Shown: in pieces, positions 16,042-24,994 of the stretch
How positions within the stretch are numbered: the stretch's first letter is position 1
Layout: each line of letters begins with the position of its first letter
Assembly: GCA_947632455.1 (NCBI GenBank)
Contig: CANRPK010000009.1
Location: 1 to 41,184 of the forward strand
DNA from: an uncultured Bacilli bacterium
Lineage (GTDB): Bacteria; Bacillota_I; Bacilli_A; RF39; UBA660
DNA: 41,184 nucleotides
Reading direction: 5' to 3'
The notes under the pieces: generated by a model
Seen by the model: only the letters and a program-made list of their open reading frames with translations
Told to the model about the DNA's origin: nothing
The model's database searches: none
Program-made: the position numbers and the translations under genes

Positions 16042-16308
16042 ATGAAAAAAAAGTTAGATGAATTAGAAAAGAAAATACGTGAAGCATTAGAAGAAAAGGA
16101 AATAATTGTTGATAGTATTTCTTATGAAAAAAATAGTGGTAATTATAATGTTTTAAGTATTGTTTTAGATAAAGTTGGGGGAATTGATTTAGATACAATC
16201 GTGGAGGCGACAAATATAATTAATCCGATTGTAGATGAAAATGATTTTACTGATGAAGCATACTTATTAGATGTTGTTTCAAAAGAAAGAGGTGATATTA
16301 ATGAATAA
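16042..16308 (+). CDS. rimP: short RimP-like ribosome maturation factor
   Basis: RimP assists 30S subunit maturation. The 88-aa product matches only the N-terminal RimP domain: a helical start (KLDELEKKIREALEEKE), IVDSISYE, LSIVLDKVGGIDLDTIVEATNIINPIVDE and YLLDVVSKERGD. The usual C-terminal SH3-like domain (family length about 150 aa) is absent, and no frameshifted remainder is seen before nusA. The ATG at 16042 follows AAAGGAGAG. It overlaps nusA by eight bases, as in other genomes, so the shortening is likely natural. Confidence 0.8.
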   Translation: MKKKLDELEKKIREALEEKEIIVDSISYEKNSGNYNVLSIVLDKVGGIDLDTIVEATNIINPIVDENDFTDEAYLLDVVSKERGDINE

Positions 16309-17413
16309 TGAGGAATTTATTATTGCATTAAAAAATATAGTAAAAGAAAAAGGAATAAGTGAAGATGTTGTATTTGAGGGAATGGAACAAGCCCTTTTAA
16401 CTGCTTATAAGAAAAATTTTGATAGCAAAACTAATGCTAGAGTGGAAATTAATAAAGAAACAGGAGAAATTAAAGTTTATTCTTATTTGGTTGTAGTTGA
16501 TGATGTTGATTATGGTCATGAAGAAGTAGATGAAGAAGGAAATGTTGTAAAAATACCACCTGAAATTAATCCTGATGCTCAAATTATTTTAGAACAAGCT
16601 GAGGAAATGGTTCCTGGTATTAAAGTGGGAGAAACTATTGAATATGAAGTAACTCCTAAAGATTTTGGTCGGGTAGCGGCTTCAACTGCAAAACAAGTTT
16701 TAACTCAAAAGATTAGAGAAGCTGAAAAAAACAGTATTATTGAAGAATTCCAAGATAAACAAGATGAAATGCTTTTAGGTTTAGTTGCAATGGAAGATTT
16801 AAGAAATTATTATATTGATTTTGGACGTGCTAGAGGAATTTTACCAAAAAGTGAAATTATACCTGGTGAAACAATTAAAATGGGTTCTAATATAAGAGTT
16901 TATGTAACTAAAATTGAAAATAATACTAAAGGACCTTTGATTTTACTTTCAAGAAAACATTATGGTTTTGTTAAAAGATTATTTGAATTAGAAATACCAG
17001 AACTTCAAGATGGGACTTTAATTATGCATGCTTGTGTTAGAGAAGCTGGAGTAAGATCTAAAGTCGCGGTTTCATCATCTAATGAAAGAATAGATGCGAT
17101 TGGAACTTGTATTGGCGAAAGAGGCTCAAGAATTGCAAGTATTTTAAAGGAACTTAATGGGGAAAAAGTTGATGTAGTTTTATATAGTGAAGTACCTGAG
17201 GAATATATTAAAAACGCGCTTTCACCAGCTAAGAATGCAATAGTAAGTATTACTGATGCAGCTAAAAAAGAAGCACTTGCAGTTGTTTCAGAATCTGAAC
17301 TTCCTTTAGCGATTGGTAAAGGTGGAAATAATATAAGATTAGCAAGTAAACTTACAAAATATAAAATTAGTATTAAAACAATGCAAGAAATAAATGAGGA
17401 AGGTAATAAATAG
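16301..17413 (+). CDS. nusA: transcription termination/antitermination factor NusA
   Basis: NusA binds RNA polymerase and nascent RNA and modulates pausing, termination and antitermination. The 370-aa protein has the NusA N-terminal domain (MNNEEFIIALKNIVKEKGIS), an S1 domain (about 135-200), and two KH domains (GTCIGERGSRIASILKELNGEKVDVV and the GKGGNNIRLASKLT loop). The C-terminal acidic repeats of proteobacterial NusA are absent, as is normal in Firmicutes. The ATG at 16301 follows AGAGGTGAT. It may feed back on the leader hairpin upstream of rimP. Confidence 0.96.
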   Translation: MNNEEFIIALKNIVKEKGISEDVVFEGMEQALLTAYKKNFDSKTNARVEINKETGEIKVYSYLVVVDDVDYGHEEVDEEGNVVKIPPEINPDAQIILEQAEEMVPGIKVGETIEYEVTPKDFGRVAASTAKQVLTQKIREAEKNSIIEEFQDKQDEMLLGLVAMEDLRNYYIDFGRARGILPKSEIIPGETIKMGSNIRVYVTKIENNTKGPLILLSRKHYGFVKRLFELEIPELQDGTLIMHACVREAGVRSKVAVSSSNERIDAIGTCIGERGSRIASILKELNGEKVDVVLYSEVPEEYIKNALSPAKNAIVSITDAAKKEALAVVSESELPLAIGKGGNNIRLASKLTKYKISIKTMQEINEEGNK

Positions 17414-17430
17414 AGAAGAGGTTGGTAGAA

Positions 17431-17691
17431 ATGAAGATAAAAAAAATACCAATGCGAACTTGTGTTATTACAAAAGAAAAATTAGAAAAAAAGGATCTAC
17501 TTAGAATTGTAAGAACTCCTGATGGAAATATTATAGTAGATATAACAGGAAAAGCTAATGGAAGAGGAGCTTATTTAAAAAAAGATATAGAAGTTATTGA
17601 AAAAGCTTCTAAAAGTAAAATATTAAATAATATATTAAATGTAGAAGTTCCTTTAGAAATTTATGAAGAAGCTAAAAAATATTGTAAATAG
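17431..17691 (+). CDS. ylxR: YlxR-family RNA-binding protein
   Basis: The 86-aa protein has the family signature PMRTCVITKEK near the start and ANGRGAYLKKD in the middle. YlxR is a small nucleic-acid-binding protein found between nusA and infB. The ATG at 17431 follows GAAGAGG. The upstream TTG at 17422 is less likely. The ylxQ gene (L7Ae-like) that often follows is missing here. Confidence 0.92.
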   Translation: MKIKKIPMRTCVITKEKLEKKDLLRIVRTPDGNIIVDITGKANGRGAYLKKDIEVIEKASKSKILNNILNVEVPLEIYEEAKKYCK

Positions 17692-17710
17692 AATTGAAAG
17701 GAGAATTTAA

Positions 17711-19813
17711 ATGACGGTTAAAGAGTATGCGATTGATATTAACTTAAGTGTCGCAGAAGTTATCAAAAAATGTAATGATTTAGGAATAGAAGTTAAAAGT
17801 CCGGATGATGTTTTAACTGATGATGATGTTATTATTTTAGATAATGCGATAAACTTAATTGTAGAAGATGATGATTATGAAGTTGAGGATACAATCGATG
17901 AAGTAGTAGATGCGATTGTAGAGAGTTCTAATATCACTAAAAATATTAATACGACTGATAAAAAGCAAAAGCTAAAAAAGAAAAAAGATGTAGTGGAAAC
18001 TAGCGATTATTCACGGTTAAGAAAAGAAATGTATAAAAATAAAGACAAGTTAATGAAAAACACTAAAGATGAGAATATTGTTTTATTTAAAGAAGGAATG
18101 AGTGTTTTAGATTTAGCTAATGCTTTAAATGTAAGTGGAACAGATATTATAAAGAAATTAATGTCTTTAGGATTAATGCTTTCTTTAAATAATGTGATTG
18201 ATTTTGAAAATGCGGAAATAATTGCTTTAGAATATGATAAAGTCTTAAAAAGAGAAGAAACGCAAGATGTTTCTAATTTTGAAGAATATGAAATAGTAGA
18301 TAATGAAGAAGATTTAATTCCAAGACCACCAATAGTAACAATTATGGGACATGTTGATCATGGAAAAACTACACTTTTAGATTATATTAGACATTCACAT
18401 GTGGTAGATACAGAAAGTGGAGGAATTACTCAAGCAATCGGAGCTTATCAGATAGATGCTCATGGGAAAAAGATAACATTCATTGATACTCCTGGGCATG
18501 CAGCTTTTACAGAAATGCGAGCAAGAGGAGCTAGTGTTACAGATATAGTTATTATTATTGTTGCCGCGGATGATGGAGTTATGCCTCAAACTAAAGAAGC
18601 AGTTGAGCATGCGATGAGTGCTAAAGTGCCAATTATTGTGGCTGTAAACAAAATTGATAAACCAAATGCTAATCCAGAAAAAATTAGAACGGAAATGGCG
18701 GAGCTTAATATTACTCCTGAAGAATGGGGTGGTGAAGTACCATTTATTGATATTTCTGCCCATACTGGAGAAGGTATAGATAAGTTACTAGATACAATTT
18801 TAGCAATTAGTGAAGTATCAGGATTAAAAGCTAATCCTCAAAGATATGCAGTAGGTTCAGTAATTGAATCACGTCAAGATAAAAATATTGGGGGAATTGC
18901 TAGTCTATTAATTTTAAATGGAACTTTAAGATTAGGAGATCCAATAGTGGTGGGAACTACTTATGGTAAAGTTAGAACTATGAAAAATGATTTAGGTGAA
19001 GCTATTACGATGGCTCATCCTGGAACACCAGTAGAAATTACAGGGTTAAATGAAAATCCAAGTGCTGGGGATAAATTTATGGCTTTTGAAACAGAAAAAG
19101 AAGCTAAAGAAATAGCAGAAAAAAGAGCTATTCATCAAAAAGAAAATAAATATAAGAAAGATATAATATCTTTAGATGATTTATTTAGTAAAATAAATGA
19201 AGGTCAAAAAGAAATAAATGTAGTATTAAAAACTGATGTAAGAGGTTCTGAAGAAGCGGTTAAAAATAGTTTACTTAAAATAAATGTTGAAGGAGTAAAA
19301 ATAAATGTTATTCGTTCAGGAATTGGAACTATTACAGAAAGTGATGTAGTTTTAGCTAATGCTTCTAATGCAATTATAATAGGTTTTAATGTAAGTCCTT
19401 CAAATGCGACTAAAGAGATGGCTAAGGAATATAATGTAGATATTCGAACTTATACAATTATTTATAAATGTATTGAAGAAATAGAATTAGCTATGAAGGG
19501 AATGTTAGATCCAGAGTTTGAAGAAAAGATTTTAGGTACAGCCGAAATAAGAAAAATATTTAAATTTTCAAAAGTGGGAAATATCGCTGGTTCTTATGTG
19601 ACTGAGGGATTAATTAAAAATAATGCTCAAGCTAGAATTATTAGAGATGGAGTTATTGTTTATGATGGTAAAATAGCTTCTATTCAAAGAGAAAAAGATA
19701 GTGTTAAAGAAGTTAAAAAAGGTTATGAATGTGGAATAACTTTAGATAATTTCAGTGATATAAAAGAGAAAGATATTATTGAATGCTTTGAAATGGTCGA
19801 GGTGAAACACTAA
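17711..19813 (+). CDS. infB: translation initiation factor IF-2
   Basis: IF-2 brings initiator tRNA to the 30S subunit and drives subunit joining with GTP. The 700-aa protein has two N-terminal IF2_N modules ([19 protein letters not shown] and [21 protein letters not shown]), then the GTPase with G1 (GHVDHGKTT), G3 (DTPGHA) and G4 (NKID), a beta-barrel domain, and the IF2 C-terminal domains. GAAAGGAGA precedes the ATG. Its stop overlaps the rbfA start (TAATG). Confidence 0.97.
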   Translation: MTVKEYAIDINLSVAEVIKKCNDLGIEVKSPDDVLTDDDVIILDNAINLIVEDDDYEVEDTIDEVVDAIVESSNITKNINTTDKKQKLKKKKDVVETSDYSRLRKEMYKNKDKLMKNTKDENIVLFKEGMSVLDLANALNVSGTDIIKKLMSLGLMLSLNNVIDFENAEIIALEYDKVLKREETQDVSNFEEYEIVDNEEDLIPRPPIVTIMGHVDHGKTTLLDYIRHSHVVDTESGGITQAIGAYQIDAHGKKITFIDTPGHAAFTEMRARGASVTDIVIIIVAADDGVMPQTKEAVEHAMSAKVPIIVAVNKIDKPNANPEKIRTEMAELNITPEEWGGEVPFIDISAHTGEGIDKLLDTILAISEVSGLKANPQRYAVGSVIESRQDKNIGGIASLLILNGTLRLGDPIVVGTTYGKVRTMKNDLGEAITMAHPGTPVEITGLNENPSAGDKFMAFETEKEAKEIAEKRAIHQKENKYKKDIISLDDLFSKINEGQKEINVVLKTDVRGSEEAVKNSLLKINVEGVKINVIRSGIGTITESDVVLANASNAIIIGFNVSPSNATKEMAKEYNVDIRTYTIIYKCIEEIELAMKGMLDPEFEEKILGTAEIRKIFKFSKVGNIAGSYVTEGLIKNNAQARIIRDGVIVYDGKIASIQREKDSVKEVKKGYECGITLDNFSDIKEKDIIECFEMVEVKH

Positions 19814-20154
19814 TGCCTAGTCATAAATTAGCAAAAATCTCTTCAGAGTTAGTTAGAGTAATAAGTGAAATAATATTTGATACTGCTCGAGATGAAATTT
19901 TAAAAACTATAACTATAACTGGGGCTAAAGTTTCAAAAGATTTAGGATATGCGAAAGTTTATTTTACTTCTTTAAGTGATTTAGATAAAAAAGTTTTAGT
20001 TAAAGAAGTTAATGAAGCTAGTTCTTTTATTAGAACGGAAGTAGCGGCCAGAATGAATTTAAGACATACTCCAGAGTTAGAATTTGTTTATGATGATTCG
20101 ATTGAATACGCAAGTAGAATTGAGAGTATAATTAAAGAAATTCATGAAGAATAA
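19813..20154 (+). CDS. rbfA: 30S ribosome-binding factor RbfA
   Basis: RbfA binds pre-30S particles and assists 16S rRNA maturation. The 113-aa protein has the KH-like fold landmarks VRVISEIIFD, ITGAKVSKDLGYAKVYFTSL and MNLRHTPELEFVYDDS. It shares one base with the infB stop and overlaps truB by 11 bases, so translation is tightly coupled. Confidence 0.94.
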   Translation: MPSHKLAKISSELVRVISEIIFDTARDEILKTITITGAKVSKDLGYAKVYFTSLSDLDKKVLVKEVNEASSFIRTEVAARMNLRHTPELEFVYDDSIEYASRIESIIKEIHEE

Positions 20155-20986
20155 AGGAATTATTGTAATAAACAAAGAAGAGGGTTATACATCTCGAGAT
20201 GTTGTTAATATCGTAAGTAAATATCTTAAGACAAAAAAAGTAGGTCATACTGGAACATTGGATCCATTGGCAAAAGGGGTATTAGTAGTGTGTTTTGGAA
20301 AATATACTAAATTAGTACCTTTACTTACAAGTCAAGAAAAAACTTATATTGCCGAAATAAAATTTGGAATTAAGACTGATACTTTAGATATAACGGGAAA
20401 ATGGCAAGAAACTCAAGAAGTAAATATTGATTTAGATAAATTAAAAGAAGTATTAAATGGTTTTAAAGGTTTATATCATATGGAAGTACCTTTATATTCC
20501 GCGGTAAAAATAAATGGTAAAAAATTATATGAATATGCTAGAGAAAATATAGAGGTTACACTTCCATATAAAGATGTAAATATATATGATATTAAATTTA
20601 TACAATATAAAGATAATATTTTAAAATTTTATGTAGTTGTAGAAAAAGGAACATATATAAGAAGTTTAATTAAAGATATATGTGATAAGTTAAAGACGAT
20701 TGGAACGATGAATAGTTTAATTAGGATTAAACAAGGGAATTTTAAAATAGAAGATGCCTATACTTTAGAAGATATTAAACAAGGGAATTTTAAAATATTA
20801 GATATTAGAGATATTTTAGAAGTAGAAGAATATGAATTAGATGAAAATATTAAAAAAAGAGTAATTAATGGCAATAAAGTGCATATTAATTCTTTAGCTA
20901 AATATATTTTATTTACTTATAAGATGGAAGATATAGCTTTATATATTAAAGAAGATGATATATATAAATGTTATATTTTATTTTAA
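20144..20986 (+). CDS. truB: tRNA pseudouridine-55 synthase TruB
   Basis: TruB makes pseudouridine 55 in the T-loop of tRNAs. The 280-aa protein has the catalytic GHTGTLDPLAKGVL motif (Asp nucleophile), the KINGKKLYEYAREN segment (normally YSAVKxxGxRxYExAR), GTYIRSLIKDIC, and a C-terminal extension. A 20-base stretch coding KQGNFKI occurs twice (about 20731-20747 and 20779-20795), a local duplication. It is the last gene of the operon, before a strong terminator. Confidence 0.95.
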   Translation: MKNKGIIVINKEEGYTSRDVVNIVSKYLKTKKVGHTGTLDPLAKGVLVVCFGKYTKLVPLLTSQEKTYIAEIKFGIKTDTLDITGKWQETQEVNIDLDKLKEVLNGFKGLYHMEVPLYSAVKINGKKLYEYARENIEVTLPYKDVNIYDIKFIQYKDNILKFYVVVEKGTYIRSLIKDICDKLKTIGTMNSLIRIKQGNFKIEDAYTLEDIKQGNFKILDIRDILEVEEYELDENIKKRVINGNKVHINSLAKYILFTYKMEDIALYIKEDDIYKCYILF

Positions 20987-21009
20987 GATTATTTTTATAA
21001 TCTTTTTTT
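20985..21009 (+). terminator. terminator of the nusA-infB-truB operon
   Basis: AAGATTAT (20985-20992) and ATAATCTT (20997-21004) pair around TTTT and are followed by T's. The 5' arm includes the last two bases of the TAA stop. Confidence 0.88.
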
Positions 21010-21017
21010 ATATAAAA

Positions 21018-21039
21018 AAAAGAAGTAATACTTCTTATA
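21018..21039 (-). terminator. terminator of the EIIB-like gene
   Basis: AAGAAGTA and TACTTCTT pair closely around 21021-21037. On the minus strand they are followed by a T-run (A's at 21013-21020). Confidence 0.7.
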
Positions 21040-21352
21040 TGATATCATCAATATATCTTTTTAATTGGTGGGCATCTTTACCAAAAATAATCTTTAACTG
21101 ATTATCTATTTCAACAATACCTTTGGCACCAAGCTTTTCAATAGCATCTTTATTTACTAAAGATACATCTTTTAATATAACTTTAAAACGGCTCATATTA
21201 GCTTCGGCACTAACAATATTATCTTTACCGCCAAGATAACTAATTAATTTATTAGCTTCAATTTTAAAATCTCTTTTAGATAATTTTAGAACTATTAAAC
21301 AAATAATTAATAGAGCAAAAGCAATTATAATATATTGCATAAATGTTTCCAT
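21035..21352 (-). CDS. membrane-anchored PTS EIIB-like protein lacking the catalytic Cys
   Basis: Residues 1-24 form one membrane helix (MQYIIIAFALLIICLIVLKL). Residues 34-105 match the glucose-type EIIB fold (LISYLGGKDNIVSAEANMSRF, then LKDVSLVNKDAIEKLGAKGIVE and LKIIFG). The phosphocysteine motif, normally DNCxTRL, reads EANMSRF, so the phosphate acceptor is missing. There are no EIIC or EIIA genes nearby. It is therefore unlikely to move sugar and may be a binding or regulatory module. The ATG at 21352 follows AGGTGA. It is a single minus-strand gene among plus-strand operons. Confidence 0.8.
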   Translation of the reverse strand: METFMQYIIIAFALLIICLIVLKLSKRDFKIEANKLISYLGGKDNIVSAEANMSRFKVILKDVSLVNKDAIEKLGAKGIVEIDNQLKIIFGKDAHQLKRYIDDII

Positions 21353-21455
21353 ATTTATTCACCTATTAAAATTATACTACATTTTAAAGATAAAAAAAAC
21401 ATTTTTTGCATATTTGGGATAAACTCGGACATATTAGAAGTAGAGGAGATAAAAA

Positions 21456-22004
21456 ATGAAAAAGATTTTATTGATAGCTATAGGTTTATTATTGGTTGTG
21501 GGTTGTTCTTGTTCTAATCATACGGCCGCGGATGCTGTAGAACAATATTTTAATGATTATAAAGGGCTTTCAGAGGATGTTTTAAAAAATTTAGATGAAC
21601 TTATTGATAAAGAAGATTTAACTAAAGAACAACAAGAAGTTTATAGAAATATTGTAAAAAAACAATATAGAGATTTAAATTATACTATTTTAAATGAAGA
21701 TTATAATGGAGATACAGCTAAGGTAACAGTAAAAATAACAGTTTATGATTTATATAAAGCCCAAAAAGAAGCAAATAATTATTTAAATGCGAATGCTAAA
21801 GAATTTTTAACTGATGGAGTTTATGATGCTAAAAAATATTTAGACTATAAATTAGATTTAATGACTAAAGAAAAAGAAACGGTTTCATATAATATAGTAA
21901 TAAATACAATAAAAGTAGATGGTAAATATCAAGTAGAGCAACCAAATACTATAACTTTAGAAAAAATTCATGGAGTATATAATTATGAAGAAGATATTGA
22001 TTAA
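21456..22004 (+). CDS. unknown lipoprotein (182 aa)
   Basis: The N-terminus MKKILLIAIGLLLVVGCSCS is a clear lipoprotein signal with the lipidated Cys at about residue 17. The rest (AADAVEQYFNDYKGLSEDVLKNLDEL, then DLNYTILNEDYNGDTAKVTVKITVYDLYKA) resembles NTF2-like or DUF4878-type extracytoplasmic domains, but I cannot place it firmly. GAGGAGA lies upstream of the ATG. It ends at its own terminator. Confidence 0.75.
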   Translation: MKKILLIAIGLLLVVGCSCSNHTAADAVEQYFNDYKGLSEDVLKNLDELIDKEDLTKEQQEVYRNIVKKQYRDLNYTILNEDYNGDTAKVTVKITVYDLYKAQKEANNYLNANAKEFLTDGVYDAKKYLDYKLDLMTKEKETVSYNIVINTIKVDGKYQVEQPNTITLEKIHGVYNYEEDID

Positions 22005-22020
22005 TTAATATCTTTTTTTC
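21994..22020 (+). terminator. intrinsic terminator after the lipoprotein gene
   Basis: AAGATATT and AATATCTT pair across GATTAATT and are followed by seven T's. The stop codon lies in the loop. Confidence 0.8.
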
Positions 22021-22063
22021 TTGTAAGAAAAACTATTTCGTGTTAAGATAGTGGCGATGCAAT

Positions 22064-22714
22064 ATGAAAGAACATTTTAAATTATTATTGGCAAGCCAAC
22101 AAAAAGTAAAAGAATTAAAAAAAGAAATTAAATATTATGATGGACAAATTGGTAATTATTCGGCACTTTTAAATAATTTATCAATTAAGTATGCAAAAAT
22201 ATTAGAGGATATAAAAACTATTAAAAAAGAACCACAAGAAGATTTATGGATAGATACTTTGAGAGGTTTAGTTCTGGGTTTAATTCTTTTAACTATTTTA
22301 GTGGTTTATATATTAGCTACGTATTCTAAACCGATTGGAAGTTTTTTAAAAATAATGCTGGGAATAGATAGTTTTAGTTTTATAGGAGCCATTATAGTAA
22401 AAAAAATGGTTAATAGTTATTATCAAAGATATAGATATAAAGTTTTAGATGAAGTAAGTATACTTCAAGAACAATTAGATGAAATAACTATAAAAAGAAA
22501 AGAAAATTTAAAAATATTATGGGAATTAGAAAGTAAACGAAATAGTTTATATCAAATATTAAAAAAAGAAGAAGAATATGGAGAAAAATTAAATAATTTA
22601 TTAATAAACAATTATGGACCATTACTGGATAAATTAATTGAAGAACAAATAGATCAAGATAATCAAGAAATAAAAGAAATATATGATCATATAAGCTTAA
22701 CTTTAGAGTTATAG
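22064..22714 (+). CDS. unknown coiled-coil membrane protein (216 aa)
   Basis: The N-terminal 60 residues form a coiled coil (SQQKVKELKKEIKYYDGQIG). Two hydrophobic segments follow (about 67-90, GLVLGLILLTILVVYILATY, and 93-115), then a second long coiled coil to about residue 190. It has no known catalytic motif. A possible promoter TTGTAA-17-TAAGAT (22021-22049) and GGCGAT (22053-22058) precede the ATG. It is probably a structural or scaffolding membrane protein. Confidence 0.7.
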   Translation: MKEHFKLLLASQQKVKELKKEIKYYDGQIGNYSALLNNLSIKYAKILEDIKTIKKEPQEDLWIDTLRGLVLGLILLTILVVYILATYSKPIGSFLKIMLGIDSFSFIGAIIVKKMVNSYYQRYRYKVLDEVSILQEQLDEITIKRKENLKILWELESKRNSLYQILKKEEEYGEKLNNLLINNYGPLLDKLIEEQIDQDNQEIKEIYDHISLTLEL

Positions 22715-22724
22715 CTTTTTTGTA
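22692..22724 (+). terminator. intrinsic terminator overlapping the gene end
   Basis: AAGCT plus AACT (22693-22703) pairs with AGTT plus AGCTT (22708-22718), with small bulges, then T's. Confidence 0.6.
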
Positions 22725-22766
22725 TTTTTAGAGAGGTTTAGGCATACATTTAAGTAGGTGAAGACT

Positions 22767-23852
22767 ATGAAAAAGTTTTTAGTGAGCTTAGTATGTCTTT
22801 TAATTTTTCCTTTAAATATTTCGGCTATTAGTGCCCAAATGGCCGTGGTTATGGATCTTAATAGTGGAAGAGTACTATATGAATTAAATAGTCATGATGA
22901 GAGATTAATTGCTTCTATAACTAAAATTATGACTTGTTTAATTACAATTATGTATAGTGATTTAAATAAAACGGTAATTGTTGATGAAGATGTGTTAAAA
23001 GCTTATGGTTCTAGTGTTTATTTAGAAGTAGGAGAAGAAATAAAGTTAGAAGATTTATTATATGGATTAATGCTTAGAAGTGGAAATGATGCGGCAGTAG
23101 CGATTGCTAATACAGTGGCTGGTTCGATGGAAAATTTTGTATATTTAATGAATGAATATGCAAAAACGATAGGGATGAAAAATACTCATTTTGTAAATGC
23201 TCATGGGTTAGATGTAAATGGAGTAGGAAATACTTCTTCAGCTTATGATATGGCCCTTTTAACAAAAGTAGCGATGCAAAATGAAACTTTTAAAAAAATT
23301 TTTGGAACACAAAAATATAGTGCAAGCAGTAATTTAAAAACTTATCATTGGGAAGGAAAAAATAAGCTTTTTGGAATGTATCCTTATACTACAGGAGGAA
23401 AAACAGGATATACAGAGGCCGCTAAAAGAACTTTAGTTACTACAGCTAGTCGTGATAATAAGAATTTAGTTATTGTAACTTTAAATGATGGTAATGATTT
23501 TAATGATCATAAAAGTTTATATGAAACTTATTTTAACAAATATAAAGCAATAAAAGTACTAGATAAAACTAATTTTAAAATTGATGATAATTATTATAAA
23601 GATGGGGATTTATATATAAAAAATGATTATTATGCTTTAGTTACGGATCAGGAAGAGAAAGATTTAAAAATAGATATTGTTATTTATAAATATGATAATG
23701 TATATAATGATATTAAAGTAGGAGAAGCTAAAGTAATGCTTAATGATACTTTATTACATAAGGAAAGTATATATATAAAAAATAAAAATGTAAAAGTTCA
23801 AGATAAAAAAGAAAGTTTTTGGAAAAAGATTTTAGGGTGGTTTAAATGGTAA
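22767..23852 (+). CDS. D-alanyl-D-alanine carboxypeptidase (DacB/DacF type)
   Basis: This PBP trims pentapeptide stems and in spore formers adjusts cortex cross-linking. The 361-aa protein has a signal peptide (about residues 1-22), the active-site SxxK in ASITKIM, SGN in MLRSGNDAAVAIA and KTG in TGGKTGYTEAA, then a C-terminal beta domain and a basic amphipathic end (KKESFWKKILGWFKW) for membrane attachment. The ATG at 22767 follows AGGTGAA. The spmA-spmB pair directly downstream, with overlaps, copies the B. subtilis dacB-spmA-spmB operon. Confidence 0.93.
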   Translation: MKKFLVSLVCLLIFPLNISAISAQMAVVMDLNSGRVLYELNSHDERLIASITKIMTCLITIMYSDLNKTVIVDEDVLKAYGSSVYLEVGEEIKLEDLLYGLMLRSGNDAAVAIANTVAGSMENFVYLMNEYAKTIGMKNTHFVNAHGLDVNGVGNTSSAYDMALLTKVAMQNETFKKIFGTQKYSASSNLKTYHWEGKNKLFGMYPYTTGGKTGYTEAAKRTLVTTASRDNKNLVIVTLNDGNDFNDHKSLYETYFNKYKAIKVLDKTNFKIDDNYYKDGDLYIKNDYYALVTDQEEKDLKIDIVIYKYDNVYNDIKVGEAKVMLNDTLLHKESIYIKNKNVKVQDKKESFWKKILGWFKW

Positions 23853-24427
23853 ATATTATTTGGGCTAGTTTAATTATTATAGCTATTTTGTATTCTTTAG
23901 TAAATGGTAATATAGAAGTTATTAATAATGGAATATTAACTCATGCGACTAGTGGAATTAATTTAGTTTTAGAAATGATGCCACTTATTATTTTATGGAC
24001 AGGAATTATGAAGATTGCCGAAGCATCGGGATTATTAAATAGTTTTGCGAGATTATTAAATCCTATTTTAAGAAGGTTATTTCCTAGTTTACCAAAAGAT
24101 CATAAAGCTTTAGGGTATATTGCTTCTAATATAGCTGCGAATATGTTAGGGTTAGGTTCTGCGGCAACACCTTTTGGATTAAAAGCTATGCAAGAATTAC
24201 AGAAAGATAATCCCAAAAAAGATACGGCGACGGAGGCTATGATTACTTTTTTAGTATTAAATACTGGTGGAGTAACATTAATTCCCACGACTGTAATTGC
24301 CCTTAGAATGATGGCCGGTTCAAGAAATCCGACAGAAATAATTATTACAAGTATTTTAGCTACGGCAGTATCAAGTATATCTGGCTTAACTTTAGATTAT
24401 TTGGTAAGGAGAAAAAATAAGCGATGA
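23846..24427 (+). CDS. spmA: spore maturation protein SpmA
   Basis: SpmA is an integral membrane protein of the nucleoside-recognition (Gate) family needed for spore core dehydration. The 193-aa protein has four or five hydrophobic segments and the family segments GIMKIAEASGLL, NMLGLGSAATPFGLKAM and LNTGGVTLIPTT. It overlaps the carboxypeptidase gene by seven bases and spmB by four. Confidence 0.93.
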   Translation: MVNIIWASLIIIAILYSLVNGNIEVINNGILTHATSGINLVLEMMPLIILWTGIMKIAEASGLLNSFARLLNPILRRLFPSLPKDHKALGYIASNIAANMLGLGSAATPFGLKAMQELQKDNPKKDTATEAMITFLVLNTGGVTLIPTTVIALRMMAGSRNPTEIIITSILATAVSSISGLTLDYLVRRKNKR

Positions 24428-24942
24428 ATGTTTTATCAAAAATAATTATTCCTTTATTTGTTTTTTTAATTATTATATATGGGGTAAAAAAGAAAGTAAA
24501 TGTTTATGAAACCTTTTTAGAAGGAGCTAAAGAGGGACTTATTATGGTCTTTCATATTACTCCCACCATTATTGCTATGGTATTTGCAGTAAATATTTTT
24601 TTAGATAGTAAATTTTTAGAGGGGGCTTTAGGTTTTTTAAAACCAGCTTTAGCTTTTAGCAAAATACCTTTAGATATTATTCCTATGGCTTTATTACGGC
24701 CTATTAGTGGTTCGGCTACTTTAGCAATTATGAATGGCATATTTCTTAATTTTGGACCTGATAGTTTTATTGGAAGATTAGCCTCTACTTTACAAGGGTG
24801 TACGGATACGACTATTTATGTTTTAGCTCTTTATTTTGGAAGTATTAAAATATCAAAGACTAGATATGCTTTACCGGTAGGTTTATTTGCTGATTTAATG
24901 GGAATTATTGCCGCTTTTATCATTACTTTTATTTTCTTCTAA
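24424..24942 (+). CDS. spmB: spore maturation protein SpmB
   Basis: SpmB works with SpmA in spore core dehydration. The 172-aa membrane protein has the Gate-family signatures EGAKEGLIMVFHITP, ALLRPISGSATLAIM and STLQGCTDTTIYVLALYFGS. It starts in the ATGA overlap with spmA. It is the last gene of the operon, and a promoter for the next gene follows. Confidence 0.93.
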   Translation: MNVLSKIIIPLFVFLIIIYGVKKKVNVYETFLEGAKEGLIMVFHITPTIIAMVFAVNIFLDSKFLEGALGFLKPALAFSKIPLDIIPMALLRPISGSATLAIMNGIFLNFGPDSFIGRLASTLQGCTDTTIYVLALYFGSIKISKTRYALPVGLFADLMGIIAAFIITFIFF

Positions 24943-24970
24943 GCATTCGACAAAAAATTAAATTTTTATA

Positions 24971-24991
24971 TGTTAATATAGTAGTGGTGAT
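24971..24991 (+). promoter_or_regulatory. extended -10 promoter with ribosome binding site six bases away
   Basis: The TGT plus TAATAT extended -10 (24971-24979) is followed after six bases by GGTGAT (24986-24991), and the ATG is at 24995. Confidence 0.5.
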
Positions 24992-24994
24992 GAT

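Noticed and set aside
18395-18763. 122-codon reading frame on the minus strand
   Set aside because: It is a shadow of infB, whose GTPase motifs fill this region.
21335-21517. 60-codon plus-strand frame
   Set aside because: It runs through a promoter region and the start of the lipoprotein gene in another frame, and has no ribosome binding site.
24100-24288. 62-codon reading frame on the minus strand
   Set aside because: It is antisense to spmA and is explained by the coding bias of that gene.
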